Positions 51,428-59,899 of a stretch of DNA of 64,000 nt are shown here, piece after piece. The DNA comes from Bacteroides fluxus YIT 12057 (GTDB lineage Bacteria; Bacteroidota; Bacteroidia; Bacteroidales; Bacteroidaceae). A program made the position numbers and the translations under genes. The stretch spans positions 62,001 to 126,000 of the forward strand of contig NZ_GL882630.1 of NCBI RefSeq assembly GCF_000195635.1. The letters run 5' to 3'. The notes under the pieces are model-generated. The model was not told the DNA's origin. It did no database searches and was given only the letters and a program-made list of their open reading frames with translations. Position 1 is the first letter of the stretch. The number at the start of each line of letters is the position of its first letter.

Positions 51428-51838
51428 ATGGCTAAATTTTTAAGACTTATAGGATTTTTGGTGCTTGTCTTGTCCCTTTGGCAGACAGCAAGCGATACAT
51501 TTGCCGATAGGGAAGCAGATGCAGGAAAGCCTATGTCTGAAAACGTTGCCGTATATCAGCAGGAAGAGACTTGTGTATCGGCACCTCAGTTGCCTTATTT
51601 GCCGGATGCTGAATTGGCAGGTATGTCCGGGCAGTCGCAATTATTGTCTTTTTCCCGTGTGCAGCGTTTTATTACTACTGAGTATATTTTCTCATTGAAA
51701 GATTGGGTTGACAAACTGGCCCAGCGAGAGGCAGCTCTATCCTTGCATCGTGAAAAACTTTACGATTCTACGGCATACTATCGTTGTCAACCTGTGTGTG
51801 AATATTACATTTTCACGCTAAGGCGAATAATCATTTAG
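51428..51838 (+). CDS. Small protein of unknown function with N-terminal hydrophobic anchor
   Basis: 136 residues, not recognised. A hydrophobic stretch (about 5-22, LRLIGFLVLVLSLWQ) with a possible signal-peptide end near residue 25 suggests export or membrane attachment. The middle is acidic and Pro-rich; the C-terminal half has a helix-prone segment (IFSLKDWVDKLAQREAALSL) and two Cys (YYRCQPVCEYY) that could pair in the periplasm. The ATG at 51428 is used. Stands alone after the ribosomal terminator. Confidence 0.65.
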   Translation: MAKFLRLIGFLVLVLSLWQTASDTFADREADAGKPMSENVAVYQQEETCVSAPQLPYLPDAELAGMSGQSQLLSFSRVQRFITTEYIFSLKDWVDKLAQREAALSLHREKLYDSTAYYRCQPVCEYYIFTLRRIII

Positions 51839-51948
51839 TGTTTTTATTGAATTCAGTTTTTATTTATCCCGTTTGCATCGAGTGATGTGTGCAGGGGGTA
51901 AGATTGTATTTTCTATATTAAATAAATTCATTAAAACAGATTCTAATT

Positions 51949-52488
51949 ATGGCAACCCAAACTATTGATGCAACCCTTTTTGCATCGACTCACCCCGATA
52001 TTGTAAAGCGTACCAGTGTTTCCGGACTTATTTTTTCAGTAACTATGCTGGTAGTGGGAATTCTACTTTTTGTATCTCTTTTTGAGATGAATGACAAGTC
52101 TTCTACAGTCAGCATGACACTGATGGTGGCAGGTACGGCTTTGATTCTATTCGGTGTTTTCCGTTTGTTTTGGAAATCAAAAGAGATCGTCTATTTGCCT
52201 ACCGGAAGTGTGGCAAAAGAACGGAGTATATACTTCGATTTGAAGCATTTAGGCAAGTTGACAGAAATGATTGAGCACAAGATGCTGAATGGCGAATCGG
52301 AGATAAAGAGTGATGCCAGCGGAAATGTACGTATGGATATCATGCTTTCGCAAGACAACAAATTTGCAGCTGTGCAACTGTTCCAGTTTGTTCCCTATAC
52401 TTACACTCCGGTGACAACCGTGTTTTATTTCACGGGAGGGGAGGCTGCTGCAGTATCCGCTTTCCTGATGAAAAGCACAATGGCATGA
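51949..52488 (+). CDS. Membrane protein of unknown function
   Basis: 179 residues, not recognised. Two membrane helices (about 25-45 and 57-74, SGLIFSVTMLVVGILLFVSL and MTLMVAGTALILFGVFRLF) with a short polar loop between, then a soluble C-terminal domain of about 100 residues with mixed strands (SGNVRMDIMLSQDNKFAAVQ, FVPYTYTPVTTVFYF). The layout resembles small Bacteroides envelope proteins of unknown role. It is followed by the convergent MutS-like gene. Confidence 0.7.
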   Translation: MATQTIDATLFASTHPDIVKRTSVSGLIFSVTMLVVGILLFVSLFEMNDKSSTVSMTLMVAGTALILFGVFRLFWKSKEIVYLPTGSVAKERSIYFDLKHLGKLTEMIEHKMLNGESEIKSDASGNVRMDIMLSQDNKFAAVQLFQFVPYTYTPVTTVFYFTGGEAAAVSAFLMKSTMA

Positions 52489-52535
52489 CCTCGTGATAAG
52501 ATAACTATAGACTTAACTAAATTGGGAGGTGGGGA

Positions 52536-54362
52536 TTAGTCGGTAACGGCAATCCCCATCTTTTTCATAAGGAAACAGGCATTCATGTTCCGGGCGATGC
52601 CCGGCCTGAGGCGATAGGAGAATGTCAATTCATTATCGGTGATATCTGCCTCAAAGCAATAGTTCCGGATATCTTCGGGGAAAAGATCGATGAGCGTACC
52701 CAATAGCAGGTCGTGGGTAGCAATGATGCCGTTGGCCTGTAATGCCATGAACTGTTTGATGAGGGCAAATGAACCTTTTTGCTTGTCCTTGGAATTGGTC
52801 CCTTTCAATATTTCGTCAAGGATAATGAACAGTTCCTCGCCGGACTGCAGTTTGTCGATAATCAGTTTCAGCCGTTTCAGTTCGGCAAAGAAATAAGACT
52901 CGTTGTCGTTCAATGAGTCGGAAGTACGCAAGCTGGTGATGAGCCGGGCGGGATAAACCTCCATCTGGCTGGCACAGACAGGACTGCCGATGCAGGCAAG
53001 GAGATAATTGATACCTACCGTACGCAGATAGGTACTTTTTCCGGCCATATTGGCTCCGGTAATGATGATGAAGAATGGCTGTTTCTCCATGTCGATGCCG
53101 TTGCGCACACAACGGTCGCGTTGCATCAACGGATGTCCTAAAGCCTCGGCCCGGAGGCGGAAGGGGCTGTGCCCTACCTTTTCTTGGACTATGGCAGGAT
53201 ATATATAATCCGGATGATTATAGGCAAAAGCAGCCAATGCGTTGAGAGCATCTATCCGTCCGATGGCAGTCAGCCAACGGGGCAATTCGGAGGCATATTG
53301 CTTCTTCCAGGCTTCAATGCGCATGATCTGGCGCAGTTCCCAAAAGAAGAAACCGTTGAGGATGACATACATGAAAACATTGTTTCGTTGGTCAAGTTCA
53401 TTCATCAGCTTGTTCAATTGCCGGATGGAGTGGGAAGCTCCCTGTTCTTCCCCACCGATTTCCTCTTTGATTTCTTTCAGCAGCGCGGCTTGCATAGGCT
53501 GCTCTTCCATGAGGCGGAGCAGTACGGCATAGGTAGCGAGAATCCGCAGTTTTTTTCCATATACGGTTTGTATCTTGGTGATTTTGCCGGTGAAGCTGAA
53601 ACCGGCGATGACAAAACACGTCCAGATGAAGCCATAAATGGTGGCAGGTAAAATTCCGGCAAAGATCAGCAGGATGCAGGCAACGTTTATGGCCGTTACC
53701 GCTGCCGGAAGAATACGCAAGAACTTTTTGGTTCTGAATACGTCAGGACTTGCGGCCCACGCATTCAGTTCGGCTTCATCTGCCGCTTTCCCTTTATGCA
53801 ACAAGCCGAGGATGCGGAAATGCTGGCGGAACTTCAATTCGGGAGCCAGTTCGCGGATGGCCTCCTGCCGTTTCAAGATTTCCTCTTTCTTTTCGAGATG
53901 TTTGTTGAACCAGGAAGCCAAGCGTTTTTTCCCTAACTGCGTACAGGTCCGGTTGACATATTGAAATAGAGAGTGCGGGCCGAATACATCCAAATCATAA
54001 GTATAAAGATGTGCCGGATCCTCGAATTCCTTTCCGTCGTCGAAGGAAGAGATGTCATAGTTCAATGCAGCAAGTTCCTGTTCGTTGATTTCTACCTTTT
54101 TCTCCAGATAATCTTTCCGGTAGAACAGGCGGTTGTGATATTTGATCAAAAGCATGAACGGCAGTAAAGTAACGATTGCGATGCCTGTCGGCAGGGCCCA
54201 TCCTTCCGGCCAGAAATAGATGATTCCGGCTATCCCGGCAATAAACAGCAGCAGGCGTAACGTGCCGATCCGGTAAATTTGTTGCTGTACTTTGTTCAGT
54301 TCCCGTCTTGCCTCTTCTGCCATGTCGCGGTAGGCAGTGCTGACCTTGTCTATTGTATCCAT
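52536..54362 (-). CDS. Membrane-anchored MutS-like ATPase
   Basis: 608 residues. The C-terminal 200 residues are a MutS-type ATPase: Walker A GANMAGKST near 432, the Ser/Asp signature SLRTSDSLNDNESYFFAEL, Walker B LFIILDEILKGTN near 509, and ATHD. The mismatch-recognition domain of MutS and the Smr domain of MutS2 are missing. Unlike either, the protein has predicted membrane helices near 33-75 (two) and 205-250 (two), so the ATPase is tethered to the inner membrane. Such proteins occur widely in Bacteroidota and their job is unknown; a role in classical mismatch repair is unlikely. A TATCTTTG box on the minus strand at 54388-54395 is the likely promoter. Confidence 0.88.
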   Translation of the reverse strand: MDTIDKVSTAYRDMAEEARRELNKVQQQIYRIGTLRLLLFIAGIAGIIYFWPEGWALPTGIAIVTLLPFMLLIKYHNRLFYRKDYLEKKVEINEQELAALNYDISSFDDGKEFEDPAHLYTYDLDVFGPHSLFQYVNRTCTQLGKKRLASWFNKHLEKKEEILKRQEAIRELAPELKFRQHFRILGLLHKGKAADEAELNAWAASPDVFRTKKFLRILPAAVTAINVACILLIFAGILPATIYGFIWTCFVIAGFSFTGKITKIQTVYGKKLRILATYAVLLRLMEEQPMQAALLKEIKEEIGGEEQGASHSIRQLNKLMNELDQRNNVFMYVILNGFFFWELRQIMRIEAWKKQYASELPRWLTAIGRIDALNALAAFAYNHPDYIYPAIVQEKVGHSPFRLRAEALGHPLMQRDRCVRNGIDMEKQPFFIIITGANMAGKSTYLRTVGINYLLACIGSPVCASQMEVYPARLITSLRTSDSLNDNESYFFAELKRLKLIIDKLQSGEELFIILDEILKGTNSKDKQKGSFALIKQFMALQANGIIATHDLLLGTLIDLFPEDIRNYCFEADITDNELTFSYRLRPGIARNMNACFLMKKMGIAVTD

Positions 54363-54387
54363 TGGCTTGCTATATGGTTAAGTCAGG

Positions 54388-54395
54388 CAAAGATA
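54388..54395 (-). promoter_or_regulatory. -7 box of the MutS-like gene
   Basis: TATCTTTG on the minus strand, about 25 bases before the start codon. No clear -33 box. Confidence 0.5.
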
Positions 54396-54537
54396 TGTAT
54401 TTCCCGTTGCTTCTTGGGGCTTTGCACAGTTGAATTCTTTTCGTCTTTTATCTTTTTCCTGCATTTTTTTGTGCGCTTCCGATAAAAAATGTAATTTTAG
54501 CTCAGAAAAACAAAGTATCAGAAAGAGGAGGCAGGAA

Positions 54538-55173
54538 ATGAAAAGGTATTGGCTGTTAGGTTTTTGGGCATTAATCATGACTTTGCCGTCTGCGGCACAG
54601 CAGATTATGTACGCCAATCTGAGGGGATTGGTAGAGAACCGTGGAGATACAGTGAGCACATTGAAAGTTGAGAAGCGAACGAAAAATCAGATTTATTTGA
54701 TGGGAGGAGCCGATTACCGCATTGCCGCAGATAATAACCCGGGACTGTGCAAGTATCTGAAATCCCGCTGTTATGCTGTACAGATAGACACATCGCTTTA
54801 CGTCAACTGCAAGAAGATGCGTTACAAACGCTATCGTCTTGGGTTGTGGTACGCTCCTGCCATGTGGGTGAAGGGTAAGGTCTATTTCTGTGCACAGCCG
54901 GTGGGGCAGGCTGCCACCAGCACGATGACTCCCGGTGCAGCCGCCAAGTTAGGAGGTGAAGTAGGCGATGCCATCAATGCTTCCGGATTGGCGAATGCCC
55001 GTGTTTATTACGAATTGAATCCGGAGACAGGCAAGTCGGAGTTCGTGGGGAAAGAACGGATGCTGCAACTGTTGGAAAGATACCCGGAACTGAAGGCGGA
55101 GTTTGAGAAAGAGACAAGCGAGTCGGCACAGGTTGTCGGCAGATACCTGCGGGCACTGGCTTTGGAAAAATAA
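54538..55173 (+). CDS. Exported protein of unknown function (DUF6563-like)
   Basis: 211 residues. Signal peptide MKRYWLLGFWALIMTLPSAA, cleaved near 20. The body starts with a segment MYANLRGLVENRGDTVSTLK, then Cys residues (LCKYLKSRCYAV, VNCKKMRYKRYRLG), a W-Y-A-P-A-M-W region and a Gly/Ala-rich loop, ending in a helix-rich tail. From memory it resembles the Bacteroides DUF6563 family; no function is known. The ATG at 54538 is preferred because it gives a clean signal peptide and has AGGAGG 8 bases before it. A TAATTTTA box (54492-54499) may be its promoter. Confidence 0.7.
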   Translation: MKRYWLLGFWALIMTLPSAAQQIMYANLRGLVENRGDTVSTLKVEKRTKNQIYLMGGADYRIAADNNPGLCKYLKSRCYAVQIDTSLYVNCKKMRYKRYRLGLWYAPAMWVKGKVYFCAQPVGQAATSTMTPGAAAKLGGEVGDAINASGLANARVYYELNPETGKSEFVGKERMLQLLERYPELKAEFEKETSESAQVVGRYLRALALEK

Positions 55174-55226
55174 TCTGGAGAGAGGGCGTTCCGGCAGGTC
55201 TTCCGTCCGGGTGCCATCCTTATTTT

Positions 55227-55306
55227 AGGCACGAATTACAGGGACTTCATGGTTTTGGTATCGTGGTTATGCGAAACAGCCGTGTCGTTCCGTGTGATTC
55301 GTGCCT
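55227..55306. repeat. Inverted repeat GGCACGAAT family
   Basis: AGGCACGAAT (55227-55236) and ATTCGTGCCT (55297-55306) are perfect inverted copies 60 bases apart, extended on both sides by further matches with gaps. It lies in the 207-base gap between two unknown genes and looks like a dispersed Bacteroides intergenic repeat. Confidence 0.6.
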
Positions 55307-55380
55307 GAAATCATTATGGCGTAGCCTGATAAATGCCCTTTTCTCGAGGTAAGAACAAAAAGATTTAAAGACTTGAGATT

Positions 55381-55833
55381 ATGATATTATTGCAAGATGT
55401 GCCCAACGGGTACGATTATTGTTTTGCGGGCAAAGACAAGTGCCCGAAGGCAGCTACCTGCCTGCGTGCCATAGCGGCGCGACTGCTGTCCGAAAGTGAA
55501 GACGAGCAGCCGGAGACAGTCCGCGCGGTGAATCCCTTCTATGTGGAGCGTTTGCCCGATTACTCCTCCTGCGGGCGCTATCGTTCCAGCGAACCGCTGC
55601 GTTATGCCAAAGGCATGTCCCGCCTTTTTGACGAGATTCCCTTGAAGCAGGTGTCCATAGTGCGCCTCAGAGTCATGGGATGCTTTTCGTGTGAACGTTA
55701 TTACTATCACTGCCGCAAGGGCGAACGGCTGATTACCCCCGAAGAGCAGCAACGGATAGTCGGGGTGTTCAACAGGGCCGGGATTGGTACAAAACCGAAA
55801 TTCGACAGCTATGAATATGGACTGGCTTGGTAA
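55381..55833 (+). CDS. Cys-rich small protein of unknown function (DUF6078-like)
   Basis: 150 residues, no signal peptide, cytoplasmic. Cys and His are clustered: DYCFAGKDKCPKAATCLRA near the N-terminus, CGRYRSS in the middle, and MGCFSCERYYYHCRKGE near 100-116, which could bind a metal. By memory it resembles the Bacteroides DUF6078 family, whose function is unknown. Codon use is more GC-rich than in the ribosomal block. Directly downstream comes a tandem array of palindromes. Confidence 0.7.
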   Translation: MILLQDVPNGYDYCFAGKDKCPKAATCLRAIAARLLSESEDEQPETVRAVNPFYVERLPDYSSCGRYRSSEPLRYAKGMSRLFDEIPLKQVSIVRLRVMGCFSCERYYYHCRKGERLITPEEQQRIVGVFNRAGIGTKPKFDSYEYGLAW

Positions 55834-55876
55834 GCCGGTTCTTGTTTGGGTGCATTCTTCTGTCGCAGGCCGTATT

Positions 55877-56053
55877 TTGCAGAATTACTTCCAACAGCTT
55901 GCATCATTACTGCAAACCTTTTGCAGCGGCACTGTATCTACTGTGCAGTGTCACTGCATCTACTTTGCAGAATGACTGAACATTAGTTTGCAGTGGTACT
56001 GCATGCGGGCTGCAGCGTCACTGCAAACGGTATGCAGTGTCTTTGCTGTATGA
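55877..56053. repeat. Tandem array of eight 22-base units, each with an imperfect palindrome
   Basis: Units start at 55877, 55899, 55921, 55943, 55965, 55988, 56010 and 56032; all are 22 bases except the fifth (23). Consensus TTGCAGnGnnACTGCAnnnnnn. The core TGCAG-(4)-ACTGCA is palindromic and perfect in unit 4 (TGCAGTGTCACTGCA). The whole stretch 55834-56084 has no gene. Confidence 0.85.
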
Positions 56054-56084
56054 ATGCCTTGATTCATAGTCTTTTATGTTTTTG

Positions 56085-56592
56085 CTACTTTCTCCCTGTG
56101 CCGGGCTTCAGGAAGTCGTTCCTGCTCATTTTCCTTAGGTACCTCTTCTCCTTGTTTCCGTTTTCGATGACAAGGGTAAGCGAGTCCTTCCATTGCAGGA
56201 GAGAAGAAAAGGAAGAGATGTCGCACGATACGGTGCGCCACTCGCTGCTTGTCTTTGTCCATCCGTCAGGAATGCGCGGATGATAGCAAAGCTGTAGCCT
56301 TAGGGTGTCCGGACGCTGCCTCTTCCCGGATGAGAGGATGGACTACATCGTATGTCTCTATCGCCCGGACGGAGACGTTATCTATATGCTGTACGCCATT
56401 GGCATCGACAGTCCAATCGCTTTCCATGTAAGAAAAAGTGAAATACCCCCTTTCCTTACCGGCAAGTTCCTTGCTATAGGAAATGGCCACATCCGCAAAT
56501 GCTCTGGAACCATCATCTTCCAAGTCCATACAGCTTGTGCAGGCAAACATGCTGCAAACTAATGCGATAATGCCGGAAAGTAAACTTCTCAT
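56085..56592 (-). pseudogene. Frameshifted lipoprotein gene (unknown function)
   Basis: The minus-strand frame from 56592 encodes a lipoprotein signal (MRSLLSGIIALVCSMFACTS then Cys) and about 85 further residues with protein-like sequence (GYFTFSYMESDWTVDANGV, HIDNVSVRAIETYD), then runs into a stop near 56266. A second minus-strand frame takes over upstream of that stop and continues with equally protein-like sequence (LCYHPRIPDGWTKTSSEWR, then LQWKDSLTLVIENGNKEKRY) to a TAG at 56085. Joined, they would give about 165 residues. A single indel between about 56300 and 56350 explains the break. It could be true decay or a sequencing error. Its promoter box is at 56652-56659. Confidence 0.7.
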
Positions 56593-56896
56593 ATTCTTCT
56601 TTTTTTATGTATGACAAGATTTATTGTCCCCGTTTGCAGACAAGATTCCTACAAATATACATCTTTTTTTGACAAGACATTCACGGGCATACTCTTTTTC
56701 AACGAAGCCTGCCGGCAATGGCTGTTTCTCTTTTGCAATGTCTGCGGTTGCAGGACGGGGTGGTTTTCTTTTCTTTTTGACTAAAAGATAAATAACTGCG
56801 GCCTTCTATTGCGAATTCCGGGATTTATTTTTATATTGCGGCAAATATCGGCAGGTAATGGCTGACAATTTGTAACCTTATTATATCCTAATTATT
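56593..56896. other. Divergent intergenic region before the hut operon
   Basis: 304 bases. It holds the minus-strand box of the lipoprotein gene (56652-56659). For hutU no full TTTG-TAnnTTTG pair is seen; ACAATTTG near 56863 is the closest, so the hut promoter may depend on an activator or a different sigma factor. Confidence 0.5.
56652..56659 (-). promoter_or_regulatory. -7 box of the lipoprotein gene
   Basis: TATATTTG on the minus strand, 59 bases before the start codon at 56592. Confidence 0.5.
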
Positions 56897-58930
56897 ATGG
56901 AGATAACCCTCGATAACACATTGCCTCCTTATCCCTCCTTCGTTGAGGGCATCCGGCGGGCACCCGACCGTGGCTACACGCTTACCCCTTCTCAGACGGC
57001 TACGGCGTTGAAGAATGCATTGCGCTATATCCCTACGGAACTGCACGAAACTCTGGCGCCTGAGTTTATGGAAGAACTCCGTACCCGCGGGCGCATCTAC
57101 GGCTACCGCTACCGTCCGCAAGGCGACTTGAAGGCGAAGCCCATTGATGAATACAAAGGGAATTGCATCGAAGGCAAGGCCTTCCAGGTGATGATCGACA
57201 ATAACCTTTGTTTCGACATCGCCCTCTATCCCTACGAACTTGTCACCTACGGAGAGACGGGGCAGGTCTGCCAGAACTGGATGCAGTATAGGCTTATCAA
57301 ACAATACCTTGAAGTGCTGACGCGTGAACAGACGCTCGTCATCGAAAGCGGGCATCCGTTGGGGCTTTTCAAGTCGAAACCCGAAGCCCCCCGTGTCATC
57401 ATTACCAATGCACTGATGGTGGGCCTTTACGATAATCAGAAAGACTGGCATACCGCCATGCAGATGGGAGTCGCCAATTACGGTCAGATGACCGCCGGCG
57501 GCTGGATGTACATTGGTCCGCAGGGCATCGTGCACGGCACCTTCAACACACTTCTGAATGCCGGGCGCCTGAAGCTGGGCATTCCGCAGGACGGTGACTT
57601 GAAAGGACGTCTGTTTATATCCTCCGGTCTGGGAGGCATGAGCGGCGCACAGCCCAAGGCTGCCGAGATGGCGGGGGCAGTGGCTATCATTGCCGAGGTG
57701 GACGCTTCCCGCATCGAGACTCGTCACACCCAGGGATGGGTGGGGCATGTAACGGATTCTCTGCAAGAAGCTTTCTCTTTGGCGCGGCAGGCAATGGAGA
57801 GCTGCCGGCCTGTCTCCATAGCCTATCATGGAAATGTCGTCGATTTATTGGAATACGCTGTGCAGAAAGGATTGCCGGTTGACTTGCTTTCCGACCAGAC
57901 CTCCTGCCATGCCACCTACGAAGGCGGTTATTGTCCCGCCGGGCTGACGTTTGAACAACGCACCCGCATGCTGCACGAAAACCCGTCGGAATTCCGAAAA
58001 CTGGTGGACGGCTCATTGAAACGTCATTTCGAAGCTGTCAAGGCGCTGGTAAACCGGGGTACCTATTTCTTTGATTACGGCAACTCCTTCATGAAGGCCG
58101 TTTATGATGCCGGTGTGCAGGAGATTGCACGGGACGGGGACGATAAGAACGGCTTCATTTTCCCCAGTTATGTAGAAGACATCATGGGACCGGAACTGTT
58201 CGACTACGGCTACGGCCCCTTCCGTTGGGTATGTCTGAGCGGGAAACATGAAGACTTAGTGAAGACAGACCATGCCGCCATGGAATGCATCGATCCTACA
58301 CGCCGCGGGCAGGATCTGGATAATTACAACTGGATTCGTGATGCGGAGAAGAACAACCTGGTGGTCGGTACGCAAGCGCGGATTCTTTATCAAGATGCCG
58401 AAGGGCGCATGAAGATCGCCTTGCGTTTCAATGAAATGGTGCGCAACGGAGAAGTCGGTCCCATCATGTTGGGACGCGACCACCATGATGTCAGCGGTAC
58501 GGACTCTCCGTTCCGGGAAACTTCCAACATAAAAGACGGCAGCAACGTCATGGCAGATATGGCCGTGCAGTGCTTTGCCGGAAACTGTGCACGGGGCATG
58601 AGCCTGGTGGCCTTGCACAATGGCGGCGGTGTGGGAATCGGCAAAGCCGTCAACGGTGGTTTCGGCATGGTGTGCGACGGCTCCGAAAGGGTGGATGAGA
58701 TATTGCGCTCGGCCATGTTGTGGGACGTGATGGGCGGTGTGGCACGCCGTTCGTGGGCGCGCAACCCGCATGCCATAGAGACAAGTGAGGAATTCAACCG
58801 TACGCATGCCGACGGTTACCATATCACGATACCGTATGTGGCGGATGAGGAGTTGATAAATAAGTATATTTCTACCCCTCGTTCTCTTGAAGGGAAGGGA
58901 GAGACGTCCGATTTTTTTAATGGTATATAA
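56897..58930 (+). CDS. hutU: Urocanate hydratase (long form)
   Basis: 677 residues; second step of histidine breakdown, urocanate plus water to imidazolone propionate with a tightly bound NAD. Conserved motifs: SGLGGMSGAQPKAAEMAG (NAD fold), DQTSCHATYEGGYCPAG near 333-349, and a late Gly-rich segment HNGGGVGIGKAVNGGFGM. The protein is about 120 residues longer than the usual bacterial HutU (about 557) and close in length to the animal enzyme (676); the extra sequence is at the N-terminus and within the core. First gene of the operon. GC content is higher here than in the ribosomal block. Confidence 0.95.
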   Translation: MEITLDNTLPPYPSFVEGIRRAPDRGYTLTPSQTATALKNALRYIPTELHETLAPEFMEELRTRGRIYGYRYRPQGDLKAKPIDEYKGNCIEGKAFQVMIDNNLCFDIALYPYELVTYGETGQVCQNWMQYRLIKQYLEVLTREQTLVIESGHPLGLFKSKPEAPRVIITNALMVGLYDNQKDWHTAMQMGVANYGQMTAGGWMYIGPQGIVHGTFNTLLNAGRLKLGIPQDGDLKGRLFISSGLGGMSGAQPKAAEMAGAVAIIAEVDASRIETRHTQGWVGHVTDSLQEAFSLARQAMESCRPVSIAYHGNVVDLLEYAVQKGLPVDLLSDQTSCHATYEGGYCPAGLTFEQRTRMLHENPSEFRKLVDGSLKRHFEAVKALVNRGTYFFDYGNSFMKAVYDAGVQEIARDGDDKNGFIFPSYVEDIMGPELFDYGYGPFRWVCLSGKHEDLVKTDHAAMECIDPTRRGQDLDNYNWIRDAEKNNLVVGTQARILYQDAEGRMKIALRFNEMVRNGEVGPIMLGRDHHDVSGTDSPFRETSNIKDGSNVMADMAVQCFAGNCARGMSLVALHNGGGVGIGKAVNGGFGMVCDGSERVDEILRSAMLWDVMGGVARRSWARNPHAIETSEEFNRTHADGYHITIPYVADEELINKYISTPRSLEGKGETSDFFNGI

Positions 58931-58954
58931 TTCAAACAATATAAATGAAAGTAT

Positions 58955-58980
58955 CCTCGTTCCCCTTTTAGGGAATGAGG
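58955..58980 (+). other. Hairpin between hutU and ftcD
   Basis: CCTCGTTCCC pairs with GGGAATGAGG (one G-T pair) around a 6-base loop, no T tract. Likely an RNA stabiliser or processing element within the operon. Confidence 0.6.
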
Positions 58981-58997
58981 GGTAAACAGATTACATT

Positions 58998-59894
58998 ATG
59001 GACAGAATCATGGAATGTGTCCCCAACTTCAGCGAGGGACGCGATTTGCAGAAGATAGATAAGATTGTAGCTCCTTTCCGTGCCCGGCAGGGTGTAAAGT
59101 TGTTGGATTACAGCAACGATGAAGACCACAACCGACTGGTAGTCACCGTGGTCGGCGAACCCGAACCGTTGCGTGATGCCGTGTTGGAGGCCATCGGGGT
59201 GGCTGTTCGGCTTATTGATCTCAATACGCACCAAGGACAACATCCCCGCATGGGTGCGGTGGATGTGGTACCCTTCATTCCCATCAGGAATGTGTCGATG
59301 GAAGAAGCCGTCGCCCTCTCCAAAGAAGTAGGGGAAGAAGTGGCGGAACGCTATAATCTGCCTGTATTCCTGTATGAAAAGTCAGCATCCGCACCGCATC
59401 GCGAGAATCTTGCCGCCATCCGCAAGGGCGAGTTCGAGGGAATGGCGGAAAAGATAAGACAACCGGAGTGGCATCCGGACTTCGGCCCTGCCGAGCGGCA
59501 TCCCACCGCCGGTACTGTGGCTATCGGTGCCCGTATGCCTTTGGTGGCATACAATATAAACCTCAGTACTCCCAGCCTGGAGATTGCCCATGACATCGCC
59601 AAGAAGATTCGTTTCATCGGCGGCGGTTTGCGTTACTGCAAGGCAATGGGAGTGGAGCTGAAAGACCGGGGGATTACCCAGGTTTCCATCAACATGACAG
59701 ACTTCACCCGTACGGCACTTTACCGTGCTTTTGAGTTGGTACGCATTGAAGCGCGCCGTTACGGAGTCAGCATCGTGGGAAGCGAGATTATCGGGCTGGT
59801 ACCCATGGAAGCGCTGATAGACACTGCTTCCTATTACTTGGGACTGGAGAATTTCTCGATGGAGCAAGTGCTCGAAGCAAGAATAATAGAATAA
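58998..59894 (+). CDS. ftcD: Glutamate formimidoyltransferase
   Basis: 298 residues; moves the formimino group from N-formimino-glutamate to tetrahydrofolate. The start MDRIMECVPNFSEGRDLQKI is the family signature and His82 in HQGQHPRMGAVDVVPF matches the catalytic His of the pig enzyme. In animals this domain is fused to the cyclodeaminase; here the two are separate genes (cyclodeaminase at 61722). No hutG is seen, so this folate route replaces direct hydrolysis. Confidence 0.95.
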   Translation: MDRIMECVPNFSEGRDLQKIDKIVAPFRARQGVKLLDYSNDEDHNRLVVTVVGEPEPLRDAVLEAIGVAVRLIDLNTHQGQHPRMGAVDVVPFIPIRNVSMEEAVALSKEVGEEVAERYNLPVFLYEKSASAPHRENLAAIRKGEFEGMAEKIRQPEWHPDFGPAERHPTAGTVAIGARMPLVAYNINLSTPSLEIAHDIAKKIRFIGGGLRYCKAMGVELKDRGITQVSINMTDFTRTALYRAFELVRIEARRYGVSIVGSEIIGLVPMEALIDTASYYLGLENFSMEQVLEARIIE

Positions 59895-59899
59895 ATATT

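Noticed and set aside
55877-56053. CRISPR array
   Set aside because: Units are tandem and palindromic with no unique spacers of constant length, and no cas genes are near.
56888-57829. Minus-strand open frame of 313 codons opposite hutU
   Set aside because: Antisense of the conserved N-terminal half of hutU; composition is not protein-like.
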